Assembly: GCF_003614975.1 (NCBI RefSeq) | Contig: NZ_QZWI01000003.1 | Location: forward strand, 496,001-560,000 | Length of the DNA stretch: 64,000 nt | Reading direction: 5' to 3' | DNA from: Rahnella bruchi | GTDB lineage: Bacteria; Pseudomonadota; Gammaproteobacteria; Enterobacterales; Enterobacteriaceae | Shown here: one piece after another, positions 17,841 through 26,675 of the stretch | How positions within the stretch are numbered: position 1 is the stretch's first letter | Layout of the letters: every line of letters starts with the position of its first letter | The notes under the pieces: model-generated | Seen by the model: only the letters and a program-made list of their open reading frames with translations | The model's database searches: none | What the model was told of the DNA's origin: nothing | Program-made: the position numbers and the translations under genes

Positions 17841-19109
17841 ATGACCATCACCTTTATTGCACACTCCACGCCCGAACCTGCGTTGTACGGCGCGATGGCG
17901 GCGATACTTGCTGAACTCCGCGCTTTGCCGCTGTGTCACTTTCCCGTCAGTCATGATGCACAACGTTACCCGAACGCCCGCCAGCACGTCACGGCGCAGG
18001 GACACGCACTGACCAGCGGGCTGTTGTGGCTTGAGCGCCTGACCGGGCGAGGTGCGGGTGAAGAGTCCGGCCTTGAATCTCTGATTTATCGGGCACTTAA
18101 AGAAGATATCGTCGTGCCATTGCGTGAGCCATTACCCGTCGGGCTGGCGGCACAAATCAGGGAACAGGGCATAGAAATCGAGTCACTGGCCGTGGTGCGC
18201 AATCAGGATAAATTTCAGCTGGAAGACTGCGTCACCGGCAAAATTCGCAGTAACGGCTGGGGGCGCGATGCCTTTGGCCGCTGGGCGTTAGGTTCCGTCT
18301 CACAGCCGGTGATGCGGGCAGGAAAAACCCTGCGCGTGGCGCTGGTGGGCGATTTTGCCGAGCAGCGCGACAGCTATCCGGCGATGCTCGCTGCACTGGG
18401 AGACGCCGCCGATGCACTGGCAATGAACATTGACGTGGTTTATGTGACCGCCGCGTTACTGGGCAGTCAGCTCGAATGCACGCTTTTCGATGTCGATGGC
18501 ATTATTTTGCCGGGAGCGACGTTAACGTCAGGCGATCATCAGGCCAGCCCGCTGGCGACCGCCGCATGGGCGCTGGAAAACCGGACGCCGGTGCTGGGCA
18601 TCAATCAGGGAATGCATCAGATGGTGACAGCGCTGGGCCAGAAAGTGCTCGGACCGGATCGCGTGGTGATGCACGGCCCGTCAACGCTGAGCAGTCTGCA
18701 AACCGGTCTGCCGCTCGCCGAGCACGCGCAGCCGCGGCTGGGGAATCATCCGGTTATCACCCGCAATGACAGCCTGCTGGCGAATAAAATGGGCGACGAA
18801 TTTACGCTGCGCTATAACCAGCGCCGCTATCTGAATCCGCACTTGCTGGCAGAACTGGAAAGTACGGGATTGCGGATTTCAGGTTATGACGAAGGCAGGG
18901 AACAGGCGCAGGCGGTAGAACTGGATAATCATCCGTTCTTTATGGGCGTTCAGGGACAACCGGAGCTGATGTCGCGCCGCGAACGCCCCAATCCGCTACT
19001 GATGGCGTTTCTGCAACAGGTGCGTCAGAGCAACCGTGAGCGGGATGTCAGCCACACGGCGCTGACCCAAAGCGTGCGGTTAAAGCATCCGCACCTGCTG
19101 ATGGGCTGA
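17841..19109 (+). CDS. CTP-synthase-related class I glutaminase-like protein, catalytic residues lost
   Basis: A 422-residue protein whose C-terminal two thirds resemble the glutamine amidotransferase domain of CTP synthase: LRVALVGDF, then DGIILPGAT, then VLGINQGMHQMV, and a terminal QGQPELMSRRERPNPLLMAF. The elbow Cys of GICLGMQ is Asn255 and the His of FHPEF is Gln373, while Glu375 remains. It therefore should not hydrolyse glutamine by the usual triad. No CTP-synthase synthetase domain is present; the first ~150 residues are unfamiliar. The ATG at 17841 has AGAGGA upstream, so an in-frame start at 17784 is not used. It converges on the hpx operon with a 21-bp gap. Confidence 0.7.
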   Translation: MTITFIAHSTPEPALYGAMAAILAELRALPLCHFPVSHDAQRYPNARQHVTAQGHALTSGLLWLERLTGRGAGEESGLESLIYRALKEDIVVPLREPLPVGLAAQIREQGIEIESLAVVRNQDKFQLEDCVTGKIRSNGWGRDAFGRWALGSVSQPVMRAGKTLRVALVGDFAEQRDSYPAMLAALGDAADALAMNIDVVYVTAALLGSQLECTLFDVDGIILPGATLTSGDHQASPLATAAWALENRTPVLGINQGMHQMVTALGQKVLGPDRVVMHGPSTLSSLQTGLPLAEHAQPRLGNHPVITRNDSLLANKMGDEFTLRYNQRRYLNPHLLAELESTGLRISGYDEGREQAQAVELDNHPFFMGVQGQPELMSRRERPNPLLMAFLQQVRQSNRERDVSHTALTQSVRLKHPHLLMG

Positions 19110-19130
19110 CGGTCTGATTACCGGACAAAG

Positions 19131-19466
19131 TTAGCTGCCGCGATAGGTCGAATAGGAATACGGACTGATCAGGAGCGGCAGATGGTAATGGTCTTCCTCA
19201 CCGTCGATCATCACATCAATGATTGCCGTGTGATAAAGCGTGTCGCGCCCTGTGGCTTTGAAATACGCCCCGATGTCGGCACATAACCGGTAATGGCCGG
19301 AAGCCACCGGTGCAGGCGTTAATTTCGCGGCACGACCATCAGCATCGGTCTGGCCTTCGCTGATGAGCGAGATTTTCTGCCCTTCCAGGCTTTCCAGCCA
19401 GACGCGTACGCCGGCAGCAGGCTGGCCCAGAGAGGTATCGAGAATATGCGTGGTAATACGGGTCAT
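19131..19466 (-). CDS. hpxT: 5-hydroxyisourate hydrolase
   Basis: Transthyretin-related protein (UraH type), 111 residues, with no signal peptide. It hydrolyses 5-hydroxyisourate to OHCU. The family signature is the C-terminal tetrapeptide YRGS, preceded by HYHLPLLISPYSYST; the N-terminal THILDTSLGQPA is also typical. It overlaps hpxQ by 4 bp and is the last gene of the long minus-strand operon that starts at 25374. Confidence 0.95.
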   Translation of the reverse strand: MTRITTHILDTSLGQPAAGVRVWLESLEGQKISLISEGQTDADGRAAKLTPAPVASGHYRLCADIGAYFKATGRDTLYHTAIIDVMIDGEEDHYHLPLLISPYSYSTYRGS

Positions 19467-19960
19467 GGCTGGAATATTTCCTTTAAACGCAGCAGGGTGA
19501 TTTCTTTTAGCTGCTGAGCAGTTTCCTGATATTCGGCGTCCGGTGAGTTCTTCAGACGTCGTTGCAAATTTTCGAGGATCTCTTCTGAACTGCGTCCTCT
19601 GGCGCGGATCAGAAACACCCGCCCGAAGCGCTGTTCATAGCGCAGATTACCTTCGTGCAACGCATCAATCACCGTTGGCTGGCTGATATTCAGTGTCGCC
19701 TGTTCTCCACGGGAAAGCTGCGCTTCCTTACTGGCACCGCTGGCGCGTTCACCGATACGCGGATGCGCCGACAGCGCCTGAGCAATATCTTCCTGCTGCC
19801 AGTTTTCGCAGGCTGATTCGGCGCTGTGCAGCGCGTCTTCCACACAAGTGTAAGGCCGCGCGTCGCTGACCGTTTTCGCCCAGGCAGGGATATTCACCAG
19901 CGGGCGCAACAGAGCCACGGCTTCGAATTCTGACAGTGCGTTGAATTCCTCAAAGGTCAT
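19463..19960 (-). CDS. hpxQ: OHCU decarboxylase
   Basis: UraD-type enzyme giving (S)-allantoin from 2-oxo-4-hydroxy-4-carboxy-5-ureidoimidazoline. The 165-residue, all-helical protein has the catalytic HPRIGERASG segment and the GRSSEEILENLQRRLKN region seen in the family. The 4-bp overlaps with hpxT and hpxK indicate coupled translation. Confidence 0.94.
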   Translation of the reverse strand: MTFEEFNALSEFEAVALLRPLVNIPAWAKTVSDARPYTCVEDALHSAESACENWQQEDIAQALSAHPRIGERASGASKEAQLSRGEQATLNISQPTVIDALHEGNLRYEQRFGRVFLIRARGRSSEEILENLQRRLKNSPDAEYQETAQQLKEITLLRLKEIFQP

Positions 19961-21231
19961 AAATGCCCCTCTGCAAAACTCAGCACCGTATTGATATACG
20001 CCTGCACCGCGTAAGCCACGTCATGGGGGGTGACAGATTCGTCGGGATGATGGCTGATACCGTCTTTGCAGCGCACAAACAACATGCCGACCGGCCAGCA
20101 TTCGGCGATAGCAATCGCGTCATGCCCGGCGCCGCTTGGCAGTGACATTGCCTGCCCCTGCAATTGTAAAACGCTCTGACTCAGACGATGCTGCAAACCG
20201 GCGCTGCACGTCGTTGCGCTGATGCCGTAAAACTGTTCGGCGGCAAACGTCAGCCCGCGCCGGGAGGCAATATCACGCCCCCTGGCCAGCAGCGTTTCCA
20301 GCAGCGCAGAGAGATCATCATCACGCGGCCCGCGAACATCCAGCGACAATTTCACCTGTCCCGGAATGACGTTCACCGCGCCAGGCAGGCATTCGAGCGT
20401 GCCCACGGTTGCCACCAGATTGTGACCGGTGGTCGTGGTGATACTTTCAATCGCCAGCGTCCATTCGGCTGCGGCGGTCAGGGCGTCCTGACGCTGCCCC
20501 ATCGGCACGGTTCCGGCATGTCCGGCGTGACCGGTAAATTCACAATTAAGACGACGCGCACCATTAATCGCGGTAACCACACCGAGCGGCACATCCGCCG
20601 TTTGCAGGCACGGGCCCTGCTCGATATGCAATTCCAGATAAGCGCAAAAATCGCTGACCGCACGCTGTGAAGCGCCGATCTCCATCGGGTTCAGGCCGAC
20701 ATGACGCATGGCCTGCGCCACTGTGATGCCCTGCGCATCCTGACGTTCCAGCCAGTCCGCTGGCCAGGTGCCGGTCAGCCCGCGACTGCCGAGCAGCGTG
20801 ATACCAAAGCGCGTGCCTTCTTCGTCGCAAAATCCGACAATTTCCACCGCCATCGGCAAGCGGATAGCGTTCTGATGCAAATGCGCCACCACTTCCAGCG
20901 CGCTCAGCACGCCCAGCGGTCCGTCATAACGCCCCGCATTACGCACGCTGTCGAGATGTGAACCGAGAAGCAGCGCGGGCGCAGAAGCGTCCAGCCCTTC
21001 GTAGCGTCCGCAAATATTACCGACACTGTCCTGCCAGACGCGCATACCCGCGGCAGTCATCCATTCGCTCACCAGACGGTTGGCCTGAAAATGTTCTTCG
21101 GAAAGATACACACGGGTCAATTGTCCCGGCGTTTCACTGATGGCGGCGAGTGCATCGCAGCGCGCCATCACCCGTTGCGCCGCCAGCGCAGCGCTTTCGG
21201 AAACCGCAGCCAGCGTGAAGGCTTCAGCCAT
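19957..21231 (-). CDS. hpxK: Allantoate amidohydrolase
   Basis: M20-family metal-dependent amidohydrolase, 424 residues, converting allantoate to ureidoglycine, ammonia and CO2. Metal-ligand motifs are GSHLDSVRNAGRYDG, FCDEEGTRFG and LELHIEQGP, with the lid-domain GHAGHAGTVPM. It overlaps hpxQ by 4 bp and hpxJ by 1 bp (a TAATG-type junction). Confidence 0.94.
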   Translation of the reverse strand: MAEAFTLAAVSESAALAAQRVMARCDALAAISETPGQLTRVYLSEEHFQANRLVSEWMTAAGMRVWQDSVGNICGRYEGLDASAPALLLGSHLDSVRNAGRYDGPLGVLSALEVVAHLHQNAIRLPMAVEIVGFCDEEGTRFGITLLGSRGLTGTWPADWLERQDAQGITVAQAMRHVGLNPMEIGASQRAVSDFCAYLELHIEQGPCLQTADVPLGVVTAINGARRLNCEFTGHAGHAGTVPMGQRQDALTAAAEWTLAIESITTTTGHNLVATVGTLECLPGAVNVIPGQVKLSLDVRGPRDDDLSALLETLLARGRDIASRRGLTFAAEQFYGISATTCSAGLQHRLSQSVLQLQGQAMSLPSGAGHDAIAIAECWPVGMLFVRCKDGISHHPDESVTPHDVAYAVQAYINTVLSFAEGHL

Positions 21232-22469
21232 TACTGACCTCCTGCGTAGTGATCCCAGGCAGCCTGAGCCCCTGCGCCGTATTTCGACGCAAAGCCCAGA
21301 CGATTAAGCACGGCTTCCAGCGCCACCAGCGTCTGCAACACGCAGTCTTTGCGCGCGTTGTAGCCCATGGTGCCGATACGCCAGATTTTCCCGGCCAGCG
21401 GACCAAACGAGGTACCGATTTCAATGCTGAAATCGTTGAGCATCATCTGACGAACCTGTTCGCCGTGAACACCCTGCGGGATCACCACGCCGAGCACGTT
21501 GTTCATGCGGTTATTCAGGTCGCCGAAGACTTCCAGCCCCATGCCCTGGATCCCCGCCAGCAGCGCGCCGCCGTGCAATTTGTGGCGTGCAATACCGGTA
21601 TCCAGCCCTTCTTCCAGAATGATGCGGGCACATTCGCGTGCGGCAAACAGCATGCTGGTGGCTTCGGTATGGTGATTCAGACGCTCCGGACCCCAGTAAT
21701 CCATGATCATGCCCAGATCGAAATAGTTGGAGTAGATCATCTCTTCGTCACCGTCAGCGTGATCGGCGGTACGAATGCCTTCTTCCACGCATTTACGGCG
21801 ACGGATTTGTTCTTCAAAGCGCGGACTGATGGTCACCGGTGAACTGCCGGAAGGACCGCCGAGGCATTTTTGCAAACCGGCAGACACGGCGTCTAAGCCC
21901 CAGGCGTCGGTTTCCAGCGGGTTGCCGCCAAAGGACGCCGTGGCATCGGAATAGAACAGCACGCCGTGGCGGCGGCAGATTTCACCCAGTTGTTCCAGCG
22001 GCTGCAACATGGTGGTGGACGTATCGCCCTGCACGGTCAGCAACCAGCGCGGTTTCACCGATTTAATCGCATCTTCGATTTGCTGCGGGTCAAACACTTC
22101 GCCCCACGGTGCTTCGATGGTATGCACTTCGGCACGGCAGCGGCGGGCGATTTCGCACAACAGATGTCCGAAACGGCCAAATACCGGCACCAGTACTTTG
22201 TCGCCCGGACGGATGCCGGAAATCAGCACGGCTTCGATACCGGCGCGCGAGGTGCCATCGATCAGAAACGTCCACTGGTTTTCGGTTTTGTACAACGCAC
22301 GGTACAGCGCCATCACTTCGTTCATATAGCCCGTCATGACCGGATCATATTGCCCGACCAGCTGGCTCGCCATCGCCCGCAGCACGCGCGGATCAGCATT
22401 AATTGGCCCCGGCCCCATCAGCAGACGGGTTGGCGGGTTGATTTGTCCGGGAGAGATGAAATCTGACAT
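21231..22469 (-). CDS. hpxJ: Ureidoglycine-glyoxylate aminotransferase
   Basis: Class V PLP aminotransferase (412 residues) that converts ureidoglycine and glyoxylate to oxalurate and glycine, as shown for Klebsiella HpxJ and known for PucG. The PLP Lys is in SAGLQKCLGGPSGSSP, the cofactor Asp in YSDATASFGG. AAGGATTAACT precedes the start. It lies between the ABC transporter genes and hpxK. Confidence 0.92.
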   Translation of the reverse strand: MSDFISPGQINPPTRLLMGPGPINADPRVLRAMASQLVGQYDPVMTGYMNEVMALYRALYKTENQWTFLIDGTSRAGIEAVLISGIRPGDKVLVPVFGRFGHLLCEIARRCRAEVHTIEAPWGEVFDPQQIEDAIKSVKPRWLLTVQGDTSTTMLQPLEQLGEICRRHGVLFYSDATASFGGNPLETDAWGLDAVSAGLQKCLGGPSGSSPVTISPRFEEQIRRRKCVEEGIRTADHADGDEEMIYSNYFDLGMIMDYWGPERLNHHTEATSMLFAARECARIILEEGLDTGIARHKLHGGALLAGIQGMGLEVFGDLNNRMNNVLGVVIPQGVHGEQVRQMMLNDFSIEIGTSFGPLAGKIWRIGTMGYNARKDCVLQTLVALEAVLNRLGFASKYGAGAQAAWDHYAGGQ

Positions 22470-22487
22470 AGTTAATCCTTTACGATG

Positions 22488-23240
22488 TTAGCTGGCAGCG
22501 GCTTCATTCAAACCGCGTACGGATGCGATAAACTGTTTCAGCTCGGGAGTTTGCGGGTTGGCAAACAGTGCCCGGCTTTCGCCCTGTTCCCACACGGTGC
22601 CCTGATGCATAAACACCACGCGGTCGCCCACTTCGCGGGCAAAATTCATTTCGTGCGTCACCAGCACCAGCGTCATGCCCTCTTTCGCCAGTTGCTCGAG
22701 CACTTTCAATACTTCGCCGACTAATTCCGGATCCAGCGCCGAGGTGATTTCATCACACAACAGCACTTTCGGGGTCATTGCCAACGCACGGGCAATCGCC
22801 ACACGTTGCTGCTGGCCGCCGGAAAGATTCGACGGGTAATAATCCATGCGATCTGCCAGCCCGACTTTCGCCAGCATCTGCGCGGCCAGTTCACGGCATT
22901 CGGCGGCGGATTTTTTCAGCACGCGGCGCGGTGCCAGCATGACGTTTTCCAGCGCAGTCATGTGCGGGAAAAGATTAAAACTCTGGAACACCATACCGAC
23001 CGAGCGGCTGATATCACGCGCCTGAGAATCGCGGTCGGTGATGGTCATGCCGCCCAGTTTGATGCTGCCGTCCTGATAGCCTTCCAGCCCGTTCATGCAG
23101 CGCAGCAGCGTACTTTTTCCTGAACCACTGCGGCCAATGATTGAAATCACTTCGCCGCTGTCGATATCCAGATCCACGCCTTTCAGTACGTGGTTCTGGC
23201 CGTAAAATTTCTGAACCTGGTTAATTGTGATCAGTGGCAT
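22488..23240 (-). CDS. hpxI: ABC transporter ATPase, polar amino acid type (hpx cluster)
   Basis: A 250-residue ATPase of the polar amino acid uptake family: Walker [10 protein letters not shown], signature LSGGQQQR, Walker [15 protein letters not shown], switch THEM. The start at 23240 ([14 protein letters not shown]) overlaps the upstream permease stop by one base; longer readings are not supported. The substrate is probably allantoate or a related ureide, inferred from context. The symbol follows the Klebsiella hpxF-K order. Confidence 0.88.
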   Translation of the reverse strand: MPLITINQVQKFYGQNHVLKGVDLDIDSGEVISIIGRSGSGKSTLLRCMNGLEGYQDGSIKLGGMTITDRDSQARDISRSVGMVFQSFNLFPHMTALENVMLAPRRVLKKSAAECRELAAQMLAKVGLADRMDYYPSNLSGGQQQRVAIARALAMTPKVLLCDEITSALDPELVGEVLKVLEQLAKEGMTLVLVTHEMNFAREVGDRVVFMHQGTVWEQGESRALFANPQTPELKQFIASVRGLNEAAAS

Positions 23241-23893
23241 TACTGCTTCTCTCCACGCAATGATTTTTCTAAATGCTGGCTGTAACGCGACAGCGGATAG
23301 CACATCAGGAAGTAGCCCAGCGCCACTAATCCAAACACTTTAAATGGCTGATAAGTCACATTGTTCAGCATCGTTCCGGCTTTGGTCAGTTCGACAAACC
23401 CGATAATCGAGGCCAGCGCGGTGCCCTTCACCACCTGCACGGAAAACCCGACGGTCGGTGCAATCGCAATGCGCAGTGCCTGCGGGGTGATCACGCGCCA
23501 CAGCGTTTGCCCGAAATTCAGGCCGAGGCAGCGCGACGCCTCCCACTGGCCTTTCGGTAACGCGGCGATACTGCCACTCCAGATATCCACCAGATAAGCG
23601 CTGGTGTAAAGCGTCAGCGCCAGAGCCGCTGCCGTCCACGGGCTGACGTTGATACCAAACAGCCCGAGGCCAAAGAACGCCAGAAACAGCTGCATCAGCA
23701 ACGGGGTGCCCTGAAACAGTTCGGAATATAAACGCACAAAACGCGTCGGCCAGCGGCGCTTGGTCAGGCGCAATAACAGCAGCGGCAATGTGACCAGCGT
23801 ACCGCCGATAAACGCAGTCAGCGAAAGCAACAGCGTCCAGCGCGCGGCCAGCAGGAGATTGCGCACAATGTCCCAGTCTGTGAAGGTCATCAT
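23240..23893 (-). CDS. hpxH: ABC transporter permease (hpx cluster)
   Basis: Inner-membrane permease of the HisMQ type (217 residues), with about five transmembrane helices and an EAA-like loop (EASRCLGLNFGQTLWRVITP). It overlaps its neighbours by one base on each side. It should pair with the second permease encoded just upstream. Confidence 0.86.
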   Translation of the reverse strand: MMTFTDWDIVRNLLLAARWTLLLSLTAFIGGTLVTLPLLLLRLTKRRWPTRFVRLYSELFQGTPLLMQLFLAFFGLGLFGINVSPWTAAALALTLYTSAYLVDIWSGSIAALPKGQWEASRCLGLNFGQTLWRVITPQALRIAIAPTVGFSVQVVKGTALASIIGFVELTKAGTMLNNVTYQPFKVFGLVALGYFLMCYPLSRYSQHLEKSLRGEKQ

Positions 23894-24558
23894 CAGTTTT
23901 CACTCCCAAAGACACGGCGTCCGGCCAGCAGTAACAACTGACGCATCGCCACCGACAACAGCAAATAGAACAACGTGGTGACCAGATACACTTCAAAACT
24001 GAGGAAAGTGCGCGACTGAATTAAGTTCGCGGCAAACGTCAGCTCTTCATAGGACACCTGCGATACCACGGATGATCCGAGCATCACGATAATGCACTGG
24101 CTGACCAGCGACGGATAAATGCGTTTCAGCGACGGCGGCAGCACGATGCGCAGGAAGGTCTGGCTGCGGGTTAATCCCAGCACGCGCCCGGCTTCCCACT
24201 GGCCTTTCGGCGTCACCTGAATACCGGCGCGGATAATTTCGGTGCTATACGCGCCGAGGTTAATCAGCATCGCCAGCAATGCTGCTTCACCGGCGGTCAT
24301 TTTCAGGCCGATAGCCGGCAGGCCAAAAACAATGAAAAACAGCTGCACCACAAACGGCGTATTACGGATGGCTTCGACATAAATGCCCCACACCGTCCGC
24401 AGGGTTTTATGGTTGCCACAGCGGATAGCCGCGCCGCAAATCCCTATTGCGACGCCGCCAATTGTCGCCAGAACCGTCAGCTCAATGGTGGTCCATAATC
24501 CGGCCAGCAGTTCCGGCATATAGGGCCACAGCGCGCTAAAGTTAAGCTGATAGGTCAT
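23893..24558 (-). CDS. hpxG: ABC transporter permease (hpx cluster)
   Basis: HisMQ-type permease (221 residues). It has an EAA loop (EAGRVLGLTRSQTFLRIVLP) and five predicted helices. It begins 24 bp after the binding-protein gene and overlaps the next permease by one base. Confidence 0.86.
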   Translation of the reverse strand: MTYQLNFSALWPYMPELLAGLWTTIELTVLATIGGVAIGICGAAIRCGNHKTLRTVWGIYVEAIRNTPFVVQLFFIVFGLPAIGLKMTAGEAALLAMLINLGAYSTEIIRAGIQVTPKGQWEAGRVLGLTRSQTFLRIVLPPSLKRIYPSLVSQCIIVMLGSSVVSQVSYEELTFAANLIQSRTFLSFEVYLVTTLFYLLLSVAMRQLLLLAGRRVFGSEN

Positions 24559-24582
24559 GAAAGATCTCCGTCAAAACCCTGA

Positions 24583-25374
24583 TCACGCGCCGATAGAAGC
24601 TGGCAGCGGAGCCTTCATCCATTTTTCAGACAGCGTATTGAGCGTCTTATCTTTAATGCCTTCGGCGATCAGTTCATTCACTTTGTCTTTCAGCGCCGGT
24701 TCGTCTTTACGCAGCCCGACGTAGCACGGCGAATCTTTCAGCATCACTTTCGAAACCGGGGCTTTGGCCGGATTCATGCGGGCAATGGCAGCCACCACCA
24801 GGTTGCCGGTAGCGATGTATTCCACCTGACCGGACAGATAGGCAGACAGCGTGGTGTTGTTGTCTTCGTAACGCTGAATTTTGGCGTCTTTCGGAGCGAC
24901 ATCCGTCAGCGCCAGATCTTCCACCGCGCCACGGGTTACGCCGATGGTTTTGCCTGAAAGTTCCTTCAGATCCGCCAGTTTGTCGCCCTGCGCGCCAAAC
25001 ACGCCGAGGAAGAACGGTGCATAGGCGTTGCTGAAGTCGATCACTTTTTCGCGTTCTGCGTTTTTACCAAGGCTGGAAATCACCAGATCGACTTTATCCG
25101 TTTGCAGATACGGTACGCGGTTGGCGCTGGTGACCGGCACCAGTTGCAACTTAAGTTTCATCTTATCGGCCAGATACTGCGCCATATCGATGTCATACCC
25201 TTCCGGCTGCAAATCCTTGCTCACCGAACCAAACGGCGGGAAATCCTGAGGGACAGCCACACGCAGCACGCCGCGCTTCTGAATATCCTGCAACTGATCG
25301 GCCATCACGCCCGATGCCTGAAGCACCAACATTGCCGCACCTGCCCAAGCCAACAGCCGTTTGTTCATGTTCAT
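24583..25374 (-). CDS. hpxF: Periplasmic solute-binding protein (hpx cluster)
   Basis: Family 3 solute-binding protein of 263 residues with a signal peptide ending ASGVMA-D (about residue 25). It has the ligand-binding-domain segments GVLRVAVPQDFPPFG and GYDIDMAQYLADKM. First gene of the operon hpxF-G-H-I-J-K-Q-T. GGAG lies seven bases upstream. It is preceded by a sigma-54-type promoter and an NtrC-like site. The ligand is not evident from sequence. Confidence 0.87.
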   Translation of the reverse strand: MNMNKRLLAWAGAAMLVLQASGVMADQLQDIQKRGVLRVAVPQDFPPFGSVSKDLQPEGYDIDMAQYLADKMKLKLQLVPVTSANRVPYLQTDKVDLVISSLGKNAEREKVIDFSNAYAPFFLGVFGAQGDKLADLKELSGKTIGVTRGAVEDLALTDVAPKDAKIQRYEDNNTTLSAYLSGQVEYIATGNLVVAAIARMNPAKAPVSKVMLKDSPCYVGLRKDEPALKDKVNELIAEGIKDKTLNTLSEKWMKAPLPASIGA

Positions 25375-25428
25375 AGATTATCTCCGGTGAAAAGTTTTTG
25401 GAACGATAGATTCTTATATTTAAAACTT

Positions 25429-25444
25429 TGCAACGAATGTGCCA
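25429..25444 (-). promoter_or_regulatory. Sigma-54 promoter of the hpxF operon
   Basis: On the minus strand TGGCACATTCGTTGCA matches TGGCAC-N5-TTGCA exactly, with GG and GC at the right spacing. It ends 54 bp before the hpxF start. Nitrogen-limitation control is implied. Confidence 0.85.
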
Positions 25445-25574
25445 AAAGCGACGCGACAGAAAAAATGTGCGCAAAGTCACGGTATGACAAGGAATTAGAA
25501 AGAGGCGGGGGGATTCAGAAGCGATTTTTTTGCCCTGAAGCAGGGCAAAAAGCGTGAAACGATGAAAGACAGAC

Positions 25575-25591
25575 TGCACTGAAATTGTGCG
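25575..25591. promoter_or_regulatory. NtrC-like enhancer site upstream of hpxF
   Basis: TGCACTGAAATTGTGCG resembles the NtrC consensus TGCACY-N5-GGTGCA with two mismatches. It lies about 130 bp upstream of the sigma-54 element, a typical enhancer distance, and just before the 3' end of the RpiR gene. Confidence 0.6.
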
Positions 25592-25632
25592 AAAGCACCA
25601 CAAAAGCGCCGATTTTGTTCCTAAAACGGGAA

Positions 25633-26472
25633 TCAGCGCTGTTCCAGTTCATCCAGAGAGTGATACAAATCGCTGATTTGATGAATACGCTGACGGCCCG
25701 AGGCGAGAATATCGTGCAGCAGCGCATTGCTGAGTAAATTCGCCAGACTCATGGCGGAAGAATAGCTGTCGAACGCTGATACGCTGTCGAGCGGCGCAGC
25801 CAGATGCCAGGTCGCCAGCGGGATAAGCGTCTGCGCCTGCGGTTCACAAATCAGCAGCACCGGCACGCCAAGTGACTGTAACTGCATCAGAATTTCCTTC
25901 GCCATACGCGGCCTGCGGCGGAAAGCGACAAAAATCACCACATCCTGCGCGGTGAGATCCACCAGTTCTTCCGCCAGCGTCTGCCCAGGTTGCGGCATGA
26001 TCATCACACCTGCACGCACCTGAATCAGCTGCTGACGCAGGTGCAGCGCCACCGGATAACTGTTGCGAAAACCCAGCAGACGCACCTGCCGCGCCTGACT
26101 CAGGGCGGTGATCAGCGCGCCAAACTGTGCGCCGTCAATCTGGTTAATCCACTGCGTCAGGTTAGCCATTTCCTGCTTATAGTGCCGTGATAACAAGGTA
26201 TTACCCTGCACCGCGTCACGGCTGTCGGTCAGCGGCATCCCGCTCTGGCGCAGCGTGCGCATCTCATCGCGCATATCGCGATAACTCGGGTAACCGAGAC
26301 GCTTGAACAGACGGCTGACCGTCGCTTTGGATACGCCGCTAAGCCGCGCCAGCTCTGCGCTGTTGTAGCTCATCAGGTCGTCGATACTGGCTAAAATAAA
26401 ATCGGCCACCCGCTGTTCCTGCGGCGTCAGTTCTGCGTAATGGTCACGCAGACGCTCATCAATCTGTTTCAT
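25633..26472 (-). CDS. RpiR/MurR-family transcriptional regulator
   Basis: A 279-residue repressor-type regulator. The N-terminal HTH_6 domain (residues 1-80) contains ELARLSGVSKATVSRLFKRLGYPSYRDMRDEM, and a SIS domain follows (VRLLGFRNSYPVALHLRQQL, DVVIFVAFRRRPRMAKEI). SIS domains bind phosphosugars or other small ligands. The start at 26472 has AGGGG upstream. It lies between hpxF and divergent hpxW and probably controls one or both. It may correspond to Klebsiella HpxU, but I am not certain of that name. Confidence 0.85.
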   Translation of the reverse strand: MKQIDERLRDHYAELTPQEQRVADFILASIDDLMSYNSAELARLSGVSKATVSRLFKRLGYPSYRDMRDEMRTLRQSGMPLTDSRDAVQGNTLLSRHYKQEMANLTQWINQIDGAQFGALITALSQARQVRLLGFRNSYPVALHLRQQLIQVRAGVMIMPQPGQTLAEELVDLTAQDVVIFVAFRRRPRMAKEILMQLQSLGVPVLLICEPQAQTLIPLATWHLAAPLDSVSAFDSYSSAMSLANLLSNALLHDILASGRQRIHQISDLYHSLDELEQR

Positions 26473-26532
26473 CTTTTCCCCTAACCCTTGGGTATTTGTA
26501 ACCAATGTTTCAGCGGAACATACCATGCACTA

Positions 26533-26550
26533 AGCTTGCCAATGCAAGCT
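26533..26550. promoter_or_regulatory. Palindromic candidate operator between the rpiR-type gene and hpxW
   Basis: AGCTTGC-CAAT-GCAAGCT is a perfect 7-bp inverted repeat 61 bp upstream of the RpiR gene start and 36 bp upstream of the sigma-54-like element. It could be the site of that regulator. Confidence 0.5.
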
Positions 26551-26585
26551 AAATTATGTGGGGAAGCCGCAAGGTTCTGCGGATG

Positions 26586-26601
26586 TGGAACACCTCTTGC
26601 T
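26586..26601 (+). promoter_or_regulatory. Sigma-54-like promoter of hpxWXYZ
   Basis: TGGAACACCTCTTGCT keeps TGG and TTGC at the sigma-54 spacing, with one change from TGGCAC. It ends 74 bp before hpxW. No clear NtrC enhancer was found nearby, so confidence is lower than for the hpxF promoter. Confidence 0.6.
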
Positions 26602-26675
26602 TAACTTTACCCCTACGCGCCTAAAACCCTGCAAGTACGGGCAGCATAAAAAAGCGTCTCAAAAAAGGACATTGC

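Noticed and set aside
25527-25551. Palindrome TTTTTGCCCTG-AAG-CAGGGCAAAAA after the RpiR gene
   Set aside because: The T-run lies before the stem and an A-run after it on both strands, so it is not a standard intrinsic terminator; no other role is evident.
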